Shown here: positions 1-6,277 of the stretch, piece after piece
Position numbering within the stretch: the stretch's first letter is position 1
Layout of the letters: every line of letters begins with the position of its first letter
Assembly: GCA_020852775.1 (NCBI GenBank)
Contig: JADZAD010000184.1
Location: 1-7,142, forward strand
Direction: 5' to 3'
Origin: Anaerolineae bacterium
GTDB lineage: Bacteria; Chloroflexota; Anaerolineae; Aggregatilineales; UBA3940
DNA length: 7,142 nt
The notes under the pieces: model-generated
What the model was told of the DNA's origin: nothing
Database searches by the model: none
What the model saw: only the letters and a program-made list of their open reading frames with translations
Made by a program: the position numbers and the translations under genes

Positions 1-290
1 ATGGCGAGCCCATCACCTACCAGCAGGCCGCGGAAGCATGGTACGACATGATTTATACGCCCGCGATTCAGATTATCGCGGAGCGCGGGGCGCTGGAACG
101 CTTTCCGGGGCGCACACCCGCCGACATGTTCATCTGGATCTGGCGGCGGAACCAGGAATCGCAGCTCCATGGCGACACCACCAATCTCGGCGACACGACC
201 GATTCCGTCACCCGCCAACCACTGGAGCGGATCAAAGGCTGGCTGTCGCAGGTCTTCAGGCGGAAGGCAGGCCGCGCTGCTTCTGGCTGA
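1..290 (+). CDS. 3' end of a ParB-N/universal-stress-type regulator-like protein (partial)
   Basis: The gene enters from the left edge in frame 3 (first full codon at base 3) and ends at TGA 288-290, leaving 95 residues of C-terminus. The visible part has a helical, aromatic-rich segment with AEAWYDMIYTPAIQII, then a proline/glycine turn FPGRTPADMFIWIW. From memory, this pattern (a WYD..Y.P....I...G.L..FPGRT..D.Y.WI consensus) closes the conserved region of Chloroflexota proteins that carry a ParB-N/sulfiredoxin-like domain, sometimes followed by a UspA domain. No UspA domain follows here. A low-complexity Thr/Asp-rich linker and a basic tail (FRRKAGRAASG) come instead. Frame 2 is also open across the stretch but gives an Arg/His-rich shadow translation. 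The 3' end overlaps the convergent ftcD by 35 bp. Function is unassigned; the family call is inferred from a short fragment. Confidence 0.62.
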   Translation, partial: GEPITYQQAAEAWYDMIYTPAIQIIAERGALERFPGRTPADMFIWIWRRNQESQLHGDTTNLGDTTDSVTRQPLERIKGWLSQVFRRKAGRAASG

Positions 291-1167
291 TCTGCCATTC
301 GAGGATGCGCCCGGCATGCAGCCCCTCTAGCTGGAGGTAGTGCGACGCCACATCGAGCAGCACCTGCTGTGGCATCAGCCCGATCAGTTCACTGCGTTCG
401 ATGGCTAAACCTCGCCGGGCGGCTTCCTCGCGCACCGCTTCCACCACCCGGTGCAGCGGCATAGTGTTTGTGTCGAGCAGATTCATCGAGACCTGTGCGC
501 GCCCCTGTACCAGCATCCCCAGTGCGCGCACGGCATCCAGCCCCCCTGATGACGCCCGCACTGCCCGCGCAATCTGACGGGCGGCCTCGACATCATCTGT
601 GTTCAGAAACACGTTGAACGCGACCAGCAACCGTCGCGCCCCGATGATCGCCGCCCCCGCCGGGCCAACCCGTGCCGGGCCGAAATCCGGCTGGCGTGAA
701 GGCTGGCGAATGCCACCATCCTTCAGGGCTTCATACCCACCCCGGCGCACATCGGGCAGTTCACGGCGTTCCGGGCGCAGTGCCGCCGCCCCGTACAGAT
801 ACACGGGCAGCGCCAACTCGTCTCCAATGCGCTTCCCCAGTTGCTGCGCCAGTGTGGCGCAGTCCTCCAGCGTAGCCTGTTCCAGTGGCACGAACGGCAC
901 AACATCCGCCGCACCCAGTCGTGGATGCTCGCCAGCGTGGGTATCAAGGTCGATCAGCCTCGCCGCCGCGGCGATCCCCCGGAAAGCTCCCTCACTGACG
1001 GCCTCCGGGCTCCCGGCGAACGTCACGACTGAGCGGTTGTGATCCGGGTCACTTTCCGCACCGAGCAGCATCACCCCGGCGGAGGCAATCGCCGCGACAA
1101 TCTCCTGCACGATCGCGGGCCGCCGCCCCTCAGAGAAGTTCGGTACACACTCGATGATCGGTTCCAT
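256..1167 (-). CDS. ftcD: Glutamate formiminotransferase (monofunctional FtcD)
   Basis: The 303-residue protein matches the formiminotransferase half of FTCD along its length. The enzyme moves the formimino group from N-formimino-L-glutamate to tetrahydrofolate (EC 2.1.2.5), the last step of one histidine-degradation route; it is cytosolic. Visible motifs are ECVPNFSEGR (residues 6-15), DPDHNRSVVTFAG (40-52), GEHPRLGAADVVPFVP (79-94), PVYLYGAAA, RRGGYEAL, and a C-terminal subdomain with VAFNVFLNT, QVSMNLLD and GLMPQQVLLD. His81 aligns with the catalytic His82 of mammalian FTCD. No cyclodeaminase domain follows, and the length suits stand-alone bacterial forms. The ATG start is backed by AGGGGAGG (1173-1180, read on the minus strand) five bases upstream. 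The last roughly 12 residues, which overlap the neighbouring gene, look unconserved. No hut genes are adjacent. Some bacterial members also act on 5-formyl-tetrahydrofolate, so a folate-repair role is an alternative. Confidence 0.93.
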   Translation of the reverse strand: MEPIIECVPNFSEGRRPAIVQEIVAAIASAGVMLLGAESDPDHNRSVVTFAGSPEAVSEGAFRGIAAAARLIDLDTHAGEHPRLGAADVVPFVPLEQATLEDCATLAQQLGKRIGDELALPVYLYGAAALRPERRELPDVRRGGYEALKDGGIRQPSRQPDFGPARVGPAGAAIIGARRLLVAFNVFLNTDDVEAARQIARAVRASSGGLDAVRALGMLVQGRAQVSMNLLDTNTMPLHRVVEAVREEAARRGLAIERSELIGLMPQQVLLDVASHYLQLEGLHAGRILEWQISQKQRGLPSA

Positions 1168-1172
1168 GCCGG

Positions 1173-1180
1173 CCTCCCCT
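1173..1180 (-). promoter_or_regulatory. Shine-Dalgarno of ftcD
   Basis: Read on the minus strand the bases are AGGGGAGG, five bases before the ATG at 1167. This near-ideal ribosome binding site fixes the start that yields the family-typical N-terminus MEPIIECVPNFSEG. Confidence 0.8.
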
Positions 1181-1202
1181 GTGCTGAATGCCGCGGCGCA
1201 CC

Positions 1203-1242
1203 ATACACGGTATTCTAACGGTATAGTTTATAATATCCATAC
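1203..1242. promoter_or_regulatory. Divergent intergenic control region (ACGGTAT repeats, ATAC/GTAT half-sites)
   Basis: This AT-rich island in an otherwise GC-rich window separates ftcD from the plus-strand operon. ACGGTAT occurs twice, at 1207-1213 and 1218-1224, with an 11 bp period, which places both copies on the same face of the helix. The first copy also forms the perfect inverted repeat ATAC-ACG-GTAT (1203-1213), and another ATAC lies at 1239-1242. The second ACGGTAT copy lies immediately upstream of an exact TATAAT box. This arrangement is compatible with a repressor or activator acting on one or both divergent genes. The repeats are seen directly; operator function is inferred. Confidence 0.4.
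1229..1234 (+). promoter_or_regulatory. Candidate -10 box (TATAAT) for the plus-strand operon
   Basis: An exact TATAAT at 1229-1234 would start transcription near 1241 and give a leader of about 40 nt before the GTG at 1282. The -35 position (about 1206-1211, CACGGT) is a poor match to TTGACA, so the promoter may need an activator or another sigma factor. On the opposite strand the same stretch offers TATTAT (1235-1230) and TAGAAT (1217-1212) as -10 candidates for ftcD, also with weak -35 partners. Confidence 0.45.
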
Positions 1243-1266
1243 TGATGCGCTCACCTGTTCGCCAGA

Positions 1267-1274
1267 GGTGGAGG
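1267..1274 (+). promoter_or_regulatory. Shine-Dalgarno deciding the GTG start at 1282
   Basis: GGTGGAGG at 1267-1274 lies seven bases before the GTG at 1282. The nearer ATG at 1275 is in another frame and soon meets a stop, so the GTG is the supported start of the helicase-associated gene. Confidence 0.65.
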
Positions 1275-1281
1275 ATGCGCC

Positions 1282-3012
1282 GTGCCGAGTTTTGCCCGTG
1301 CGCTGGCCGATTATGACCCCGACCTGCTGCGGATTATCGCTTCCCAGTGGGACATAGACCTGGTCGCTACCGATCGGTTGGCTGCCGCTGACGAACTGAC
1401 GAATGCCGTCCTGCGGCAGGAGGCAGTTGATGCGACCTGGGTCCGGCTGCCCGCTGACGAGCAGGGCGCACTTGCCGACCTGATGCTGGCCGGGGGAAAG
1501 CAGCCCTACGGGCACTTCGTCCGGCGCTATGGTGAGCTCCGGCTGATGGGCCCCGCCCGGCGCGAACGGGAGAAGCCCTGGCTGGCCCCGGTGAGTGTGA
1601 CAGAGAGCCTGTATTACCGCGGCCTGGTGATCCGGGCCTTTGAGCAGACGGCGAACGGCCCTCAGGAATATGCAATCATCCCGGACGATCTGCTCGCCTT
1701 CCTGCCTCAGCCTGCACGGCAGGAGCACCCACGGGCCCCCGGATTTGCGGTTGCGCCGCCACGTGTGATCGAACGGGGAATGCCCTGTGCCCCGGATGAC
1801 CTCGCCACCCTGCTGTCGTACCTGATGATCCGCGATACCCACGCTGCTGCCTGGCTGCAGAACGCTCCGATTCCGGAGATCGATCGCCATCTGCGCCGCC
1901 CGGATGCCCCGGCCTACCGTGTGATGCTGGTACAACTCGCGTATGACCTTGGCCTGATCGTGGACGAGCGCTTTATGACACATACATCTACCCGGGTGAT
2001 CCGTGAGGTGGCCCGCCCCTGGCTTGAAGCGCCCCGCGCCCATCAGAACCGCTCTCTGGCCGAAACCTGGGTTTCTTCTGTTACGTGGAATGACCTGGCC
2101 TTCACGCCCGGCATCGAAGCTGATACCTGGCCGAACAAGCCTCGTGCGGCGCGGCGTTTCCTCCTCGATGTGCTGTCCCATGTCCCGATCGAAATCTGGT
2201 GGAGCCTTGACAGCCTGGTGGAGCATGTCCGGCAGAATGATCCGGACTTTCAACGCCCCGGCGGTGATTACGCGGCGTGGTATCTGCGGGATGCATACAC
2301 GGGCGAAATCCTGCATGGCTTCCAGTACTGGGATTTGATTGATGGGGCGCTGCTGCGTTTCCTGATCAATGGGCCGATGCGCTGGCTGGGGATGGTGCAT
2401 GCGGGGCATGGAGCCTTTGCGCTGACCGAAAGCGGCGCGGCCTTGCTGGGGCGCGCGGACTGGCGCTCCGATCCTGATCCACCCAGCAGCATCATTATCG
2501 ACCCGCAGGGGGTGATCAGTGTGCCGCCGGGCCTGAGCCGCTATGAGCGCCTGCAGATTGCACGGTTTACCGCGTGGAATGAAACCCCGCCTGCGCCGCG
2601 CTACATCCCGCTGGGGCAGAACCGTGATGACGGCCTGTACCGTTACCGCCTGACGCCGCAGGCGCTTGCGCGTGTGACGGGTGATGGGATCGAAATCCCC
2701 AGCCACATTATTCCCTTCCTGCAGCGTCTGAGCAGCCACCAGGCCCCGACTAATGTGCTCAGGATGCTTGAAGCATGGCATAATACCCCGCGAGAAGTAG
2801 TCGTACAGGATGTCGTTGTCCTGCGAGCGCGTGACCTGAACGTCGCGCAGCGGCTGCGGAAGAACCGGCAGATCGGTAACTGGCTGGGGCACCAGATTGA
2901 ACCAAACGCCTATGTCATCAAACGTGAGGATATGCCCGCTCTGCTCAACGCCCTGCGCGCGATGGGCGTTCTTCCCTTTTTTGAAGGCCACGAGAAAGAT
3001 GACTGGCCGTAG
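1282..3012 (+). CDS. Helicase-associated (XPB/Ssl2 N-terminal-like, Helicase_C_3) protein without a motor domain
   Basis: The protein has 576 residues and starts at GTG. Its C-terminal part (about 400-565) carries the pattern I recognise as the XPB/Ssl2-like helicase N-terminal, or Helicase_C_3, domain. It opens with strand IIIDPQGVISVPPGL, passes YRYRLTPQALARVTGDG and a helix ending in LSSHQAPTNVLRMLEAW, then VVVLRARD and YVIKREDMPALLNALRAMGV near the end. Residues 285-392 look like a Trp-rich winged-helix region (GPMRWLGMVHAGHGAFALTESGAALL). The N-terminus (YDPDLLRIIASQWDIDL..) resembles the start of related Chloroflexota and actinobacterial proteins. There is no Walker A, DEAD/DEAH box or arginine finger, and no signal peptide or membrane segment. 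A role in DNA binding or as a helicase partner is inferred from the domain; its true function is unknown. It heads a four-gene run and overlaps the next gene by 14 bp. Confidence 0.82.
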   Translation: MPSFARALADYDPDLLRIIASQWDIDLVATDRLAAADELTNAVLRQEAVDATWVRLPADEQGALADLMLAGGKQPYGHFVRRYGELRLMGPARREREKPWLAPVSVTESLYYRGLVIRAFEQTANGPQEYAIIPDDLLAFLPQPARQEHPRAPGFAVAPPRVIERGMPCAPDDLATLLSYLMIRDTHAAAWLQNAPIPEIDRHLRRPDAPAYRVMLVQLAYDLGLIVDERFMTHTSTRVIREVARPWLEAPRAHQNRSLAETWVSSVTWNDLAFTPGIEADTWPNKPRAARRFLLDVLSHVPIEIWWSLDSLVEHVRQNDPDFQRPGGDYAAWYLRDAYTGEILHGFQYWDLIDGALLRFLINGPMRWLGMVHAGHGAFALTESGAALLGRADWRSDPDPPSSIIIDPQGVISVPPGLSRYERLQIARFTAWNETPPAPRYIPLGQNRDDGLYRYRLTPQALARVTGDGIEIPSHIIPFLQRLSSHQAPTNVLRMLEAWHNTPREVVVQDVVVLRARDLNVAQRLRKNRQIGNWLGHQIEPNAYVIKREDMPALLNALRAMGVLPFFEGHEKDDWP

Positions 3013-4096
3013 CCACCGGCTGCTGGCCCTGTTCAGCGCCCTGCTGCTGGTGGCCTGTTCTGCGCCGCCCTCCCCGGCTGTACCTCCGACGATGCCGCCA
3101 ATGACTCTCATGGACGTGGCCCTTCCAACCCCGGAGGCGACGTCTGACGCTGTCCCGATTGAAGTTGTAGCGCGTATCGACACGTTTGTGAGCGATCCGG
3201 ATGATCCGTTCGCTAATCTGACGATTGACGCACTGGCAGCCCGCCCGTATGGGGGCAGTGGTATTGTGCTGGGCCGGGTGGTGCGTGCCGAGCCTGAGTT
3301 CACTCAGTACGAGATGACCTATCCGAGCGACGGCCTGGTGATCACCGGCCTGATCGATATCCCGACCGGGGATGGGCCCTTCCCGGTGGCGCTTGTTAAC
3401 CACGGCTACATGATGTTTCATGAGTACAAGCCGGGGTTCGACAGTTGGCGCTATGCGGACTGGCTGGCGAAGAAGGGCTATATCGCCATTATGTCCGATT
3501 ACCGCATGTATGGTGGCTCAGACACCGGCCCGAACCCGTTCCATATCGGTTATGCGGTGGACATTATGAACCTGATCGCACAGGTCGATTCGCTGTCACA
3601 GGCCGCGCCGGGGCAGATTGGCGTGTTTGGGCACAGCATGGGTGGCGAGATCGCCATGTACCCGATGGTAATCAGCGATGAGGTGGATGCCGTCGTACTG
3701 TACTCGTCGATGAGCGGAGACGCCGGGCGCAACTGGGAGCATAGCTGGCGATACTGGCCGATTCAGCGTGCCGCGATGGATGCTACAGCCCTGATCTACG
3801 GGAGGCCGGCGGAGAACCCGGAAGGTTACGCCGCGATCTCGCCAGTGAACTATCTGGAACGGGTGCGGATGCCGGTGATGATCCACCACGGCACACACGA
3901 CGAATCCGTCCCCTACTGGTGGTCGGAAGAGTTGTGGAAGCAGATGGAAGAGATCGGGATCAACGTGACCTTCTGGCCGTATCCGGGCGGTGGACACAGC
4001 CTGCCCACTGACGTGCTCATGCAGCGCACCTATGAGTTCTTTGAGCAGCATGTCCGCGCCGACGTCAACTCACCAGACGCGGAAGCGGGCCGCTGA
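2999..4096 (+). CDS. Lipoprotein alpha/beta hydrolase (dienelactone hydrolase/S9-like fold)
   Basis: From the ATG at 2999 the product has 365 residues. Its N-terminus is a lipoprotein signal: basic MTGRSHR, a Leu/Ala-rich core and lipobox LVAC with Cys20, then a Pro/Ser/Thr-rich tether (21-45). This predicts an envelope-anchored, outward-facing enzyme. The hydrolase domain (about 100-352) has the oxyanion-hole motif NHGYM (134-138), the nucleophile elbow GHSMGG (211-216, Ser213), the acid in HGTHDESVP (Asp301) and the base in GGGHS (His333), so the triad is complete. The fold suits ester or peptide hydrolysis; the substrate is unknown. An earlier in-frame ATG at 2897 would run through the upstream gene and bury the signal peptide, so it was rejected. 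Only a weak GAAGG (2983-2987) precedes the start, and the 14 bp overlap suggests translational coupling to the upstream gene. Confidence 0.88.
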   Translation: MTGRSHRLLALFSALLLVACSAPPSPAVPPTMPPMTLMDVALPTPEATSDAVPIEVVARIDTFVSDPDDPFANLTIDALAARPYGGSGIVLGRVVRAEPEFTQYEMTYPSDGLVITGLIDIPTGDGPFPVALVNHGYMMFHEYKPGFDSWRYADWLAKKGYIAIMSDYRMYGGSDTGPNPFHIGYAVDIMNLIAQVDSLSQAAPGQIGVFGHSMGGEIAMYPMVISDEVDAVVLYSSMSGDAGRNWEHSWRYWPIQRAAMDATALIYGRPAENPEGYAAISPVNYLERVRMPVMIHHGTHDESVPYWWSEELWKQMEEIGINVTFWPYPGGGHSLPTDVLMQRTYEFFEQHVRADVNSPDAEAGR

Positions 4097-4118
4097 CACT
4101 CTTCTCAACCGCAATCAC

Positions 4119-4123
4119 GGGAG
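4119..4123 (+). promoter_or_regulatory. Shine-Dalgarno of the M20 hydrolase gene
   Basis: GGGAG at 4119-4123 lies eight bases before the ATG at 4132. The other ATG, at 4124, is followed within two codons by TGA and is not usable. The site lies in the only real gap of the operon (35 nt). Confidence 0.6.
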
Positions 4124-4131
4124 ATGATCTG

Positions 4132-5343
4132 ATGCCTGACCTGCCCGATTACCGGCCCCTTGCTGCCCGGTATGCTGAACCCCTGACACGCTTCCTCGCT
4201 GACCTCGTCCGCATCCGCTCAGTGAACGGCGCCGACCCCGAGGCAGCGGTTGCGGAACGCATCATCGCGGAGGCGGAGCGCCTCGGCTTCGCGGCCCGGC
4301 TGATCACGAAGGACCCGGCACGACCTAATGCACTCGTGGAATGGGGGAGCGGGGAGCGCGGCTTTGCGATCATCGCACACATTGATACCGTCGCTGAGGG
4401 TGACCACACCGCCTGGAAGCATGGGCCGTTCAGCGCGGAGATCGACGGCGGGCGGATGTACGGGCGCGGCGCGGCGGACAACAAGGCGGGCGTAGCCTGC
4501 GGGCTTTATACGCTGGCCTTGCTGCGTGACCATGGCCTGCTCGATCCGGTACGGGTCCGCGTGGTCGTTGCCGGGGTGGTGGACGAAGAATCCGGGGCAA
4601 GCAGCACGCTTGGGGTGCGCTACCTGCTCGACCAGGGCTGCCTGCCGGTGCAGGGCGCGATCTACGCCTACGCCAGCGACATCGTCTGCATCGGGCATCG
4701 CGGCCTGCTGCGCCTGATCCTGCGGGCGCAGGGCCAGGCGATCCACTCCGGCAGCCCCGAGTGGAGCCGGGGGCAGGGTGGCGTCAACGCTGTAACAGGG
4801 CTGGCCGAGGCGCTGCTCCGGCTGGAGGCGCTGCACGTCCCCGCGCCGGAGCACCCGGCCTTCGTTGGGCTGGGCTGCCGCATCACGCCGGGGACGGTCT
4901 TCCACGGAGGGCAGTTCGAGAGCATGGTGCCGGCTTCAGCGGAGGCGCTGGTCGATGTGCGCCTGATGCCGGGCCAGTCTGCGGACGACGTCCTCACCCA
5001 GGTAGATGCGATCCTGGCAGAGGTCATGGCCGGGCGACCCGGCCTGTCACTGGATTACGCGATCAAGAACAACCTGCCCGCTGCGGCGATCCCCGCCGAC
5101 CACCCGCTCGCGGAGACGGCGGGGCGCTATGCGCGGGCCTACACCGGTGCGCCGTGGCCGGTCGAGGGGGCGGGCCCGGCCCACGAAGGCTATATGCTGA
5201 TCGGGGCGGGCATCCCCACCCTGCCGGGCTTTGGCCCGACGGGCGGAAGCGCCCATGCGCCCGACGAATGGGTAGACCTCGCCAGCCTGCCCGTCACCGT
5301 CGCGTTCTTCGCGGGGATCATCCAGGAGGTTCTGACCGGGTGA
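4132..5343 (+). CDS. M20 family metallo-hydrolase (ArgE/DapE/ACY1-type amidohydrolase or peptidase)
   Basis: The 403-residue protein is a complete M20 enzyme, a two-metal hydrolase of amide bonds in N-acyl amino acids or small peptides. Metal and catalytic residues are all present: His83 in AHIDTV (with Asp85), bridging Asp116 in GAADNK, Glu152 (general base) and Glu153 in DEESGA, Asp183 in YASD, and His375 in GGSAHAPDE. The inserted dimerisation domain (about 186-297) holds IHSGSPEWSRGQGGVNAV, where His205 is the residue usually lent to the partner active site. There is no signal peptide, so it is probably cytosolic. Length and motif order suit acetylornithine deacetylase, succinyl-diaminopimelate desuccinylase, or [LysW]-lysine/ornithine hydrolase relatives, but substrate cannot be read from motifs. 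There are no arg, dap or lys neighbours, so no symbol is given. Its stop overlaps the next start by 4 bp. Confidence 0.92.
   Translation: MPDLPDYRPLAARYAEPLTRFLADLVRIRSVNGADPEAAVAERIIAEAERLGFAARLITKDPARPNALVEWGSGERGFAIIAHIDTVAEGDHTAWKHGPFSAEIDGGRMYGRGAADNKAGVACGLYTLALLRDHGLLDPVRVRVVVAGVVDEESGASSTLGVRYLLDQGCLPVQGAIYAYASDIVCIGHRGLLRLILRAQGQAIHSGSPEWSRGQGGVNAVTGLAEALLRLEALHVPAPEHPAFVGLGCRITPGTVFHGGQFESMVPASAEALVDVRLMPGQSADDVLTQVDAILAEVMAGRPGLSLDYAIKNNLPAAAIPADHPLAETAGRYARAYTGAPWPVEGAGPAHEGYMLIGAGIPTLPGFGPTGGSAHAPDEWVDLASLPVTVAFFAGIIQEVLTG
5324..5330 (+). promoter_or_regulatory. Shine-Dalgarno of the mutarotase-like gene
   Basis: AGGAGGT at 5324-5330, inside the end of the M20 gene, lies nine bases before the GTG at 5340. 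It fixes that GTG as the start, although the reading frame stays open far upstream (to before 4761) as a shadow of the M20 gene. Confidence 0.75.
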
Positions 5344-6272
5344 ACGTCACGATCGAGCGTATCGAATACGGGGGCTGGCCAAACTGCTGCCGCCTCTCGA
5401 ACGGGGTCGTGGACCTCGTCATCACGACGGACGTCGGCCCGCGGGTGATCCGCTTCGGGTTTGTCGGGGAGCGCAACGAGTTCGTTGAACTGGCGCGTGA
5501 CGCCGGGCAGACGGGCGGCGATCGGATGCGCCTGTATGGCGGCCACCGCCTGTGGTACGCGCCGGAGCGGGCAGACCGGAGCTACGGTGCGGATAACTTC
5601 CCGGTACAGGTGGATATCCTGCGGGAGAATTCGGCACGCTTCACGTCCGCTATCGAGCCGAACACCGGCCTGCTGAAGACGATCACGCTGACGCTCGCAC
5701 CGGACATCGCCTTTGTACAGGTGGATCACCGGATCGCCAGGCCGGGCAGCGAGGAACCGGATCACTGTGCGGCGTGGGGGATCACGGCGCTCGCCCCCGG
5801 CGGGGTCGGGATCGCGCCCTTCCAGCGGCGGCCCACTCCTGAGCGGAGCAAGCAGGCGACGGGCGGGCTGGCGGTGTGGGAGTACACCGATCTGCGCGAT
5901 CCGCGCTTCAGCTTCGAGCACGGCTTTGTGCGGCTGCGGCAGGCCGCTGACGCACACACCGCGCAGAAGATCGGCCTGACGACAGCGCGGTGGGCGGCTT
6001 ACTGGAACGCTGGGCACCTGTTCGCCAAGCACTACTCCACGCACATCGAGCCTGAGGCGCCGAGCGACATCGACCAGGGCTCGATCATCGAGCTGTACAC
6101 CGACGCTGATCTGCTCGAACTGGAGACCCTCGGCCAGCCCGCCCCCCTCAGGCAGGGCGAAGGGCCGACCAGCACGGAGTACTGGCACCTCTTCCGCAGG
6201 GGGCGCGAGCCAGTCAGCGCGGACGAACTGCGCGCCCTGCCACGTCTGTGGGCGAGCAAGGACGCCGGGTAA
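5340..6272 (+). CDS. Galactose-mutarotase-like / DUF4380-type protein
   Basis: The 310-residue protein starts at GTG within a GTGA overlap with the M20 stop. It is beta-rich and resembles the uncharacterised bacterial family I recall as DUF4380, with a galactose-mutarotase-like sandwich. Visible motifs are GGWPNCCRLSNG (11-22), TTDVGPRVIRFGFVG (29-43), YGGHRLWYAPE (66-76, with His69 and Arg70), DNFPV (85-89), EPNTGLLK (106-113), AAWGITALAPGG (144-155), WEYTDLRDPRF (180-190) and ELETLG (260-265). The His in the GGHRLW segment and the Glu in ELETLG occupy places where sugar epimerases keep catalytic residues, but that assignment is inference. No signal peptide is seen, so it is likely cytosolic. 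It may bind or convert a sugar linked to the products of the two upstream hydrolases. It is the last gene of the run and faces the next gene across 5 nt. Confidence 0.82.
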   Translation: MNVTIERIEYGGWPNCCRLSNGVVDLVITTDVGPRVIRFGFVGERNEFVELARDAGQTGGDRMRLYGGHRLWYAPERADRSYGADNFPVQVDILRENSARFTSAIEPNTGLLKTITLTLAPDIAFVQVDHRIARPGSEEPDHCAAWGITALAPGGVGIAPFQRRPTPERSKQATGGLAVWEYTDLRDPRFSFEHGFVRLRQAADAHTAQKIGLTTARWAAYWNAGHLFAKHYSTHIEPEAPSDIDQGSIIELYTDADLLELETLGQPAPLRQGEGPTSTEYWHLFRRGREPVSADELRALPRLWASKDAG

Positions 6273-6277
6273 GCCCG

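Noticed and set aside
2897..2998. Earlier ATG for the lipoprotein hydrolase.
   Set aside because: It would add 34 residues read out of frame from the helicase-associated gene and place the lipobox cysteine too far from the N-terminus.
1228..3303. A 691-codon open frame on the minus strand lying antisense to the helicase-associated gene and running into the lipoprotein gene.
   Set aside because: Its translation is Arg/Gln/His/Gly-rich with no domain pattern, while the plus-strand products have clear family motifs, ribosome binding sites and normal start contexts. Long antisense frames are common in high-GC genes.
4761..5339. Upstream extension of the mutarotase-like gene to an ATG at 4761, which would make a 503-residue protein.
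   Set aside because: The extra 193 residues are an out-of-frame shadow of the M20 gene (Gly/Arg/Pro/Ala-rich). The GTG at 5340 has a strong AGGAGGT and gives the family-like N-terminus.
4132..5343. Naming the M20 enzyme argE, dapE or lysK.
   Set aside because: The catalytic motifs are shared by the whole family and no arginine, diaminopimelate or LysW-pathway gene is nearby, so a specific substrate cannot be supported.
5190..6188. A 332-codon minus-strand frame opposite the mutarotase-like gene.
   Set aside because: It is Arg/Pro/Leu-rich, shows no motif, and is fully covered by a well-supported plus-strand gene.
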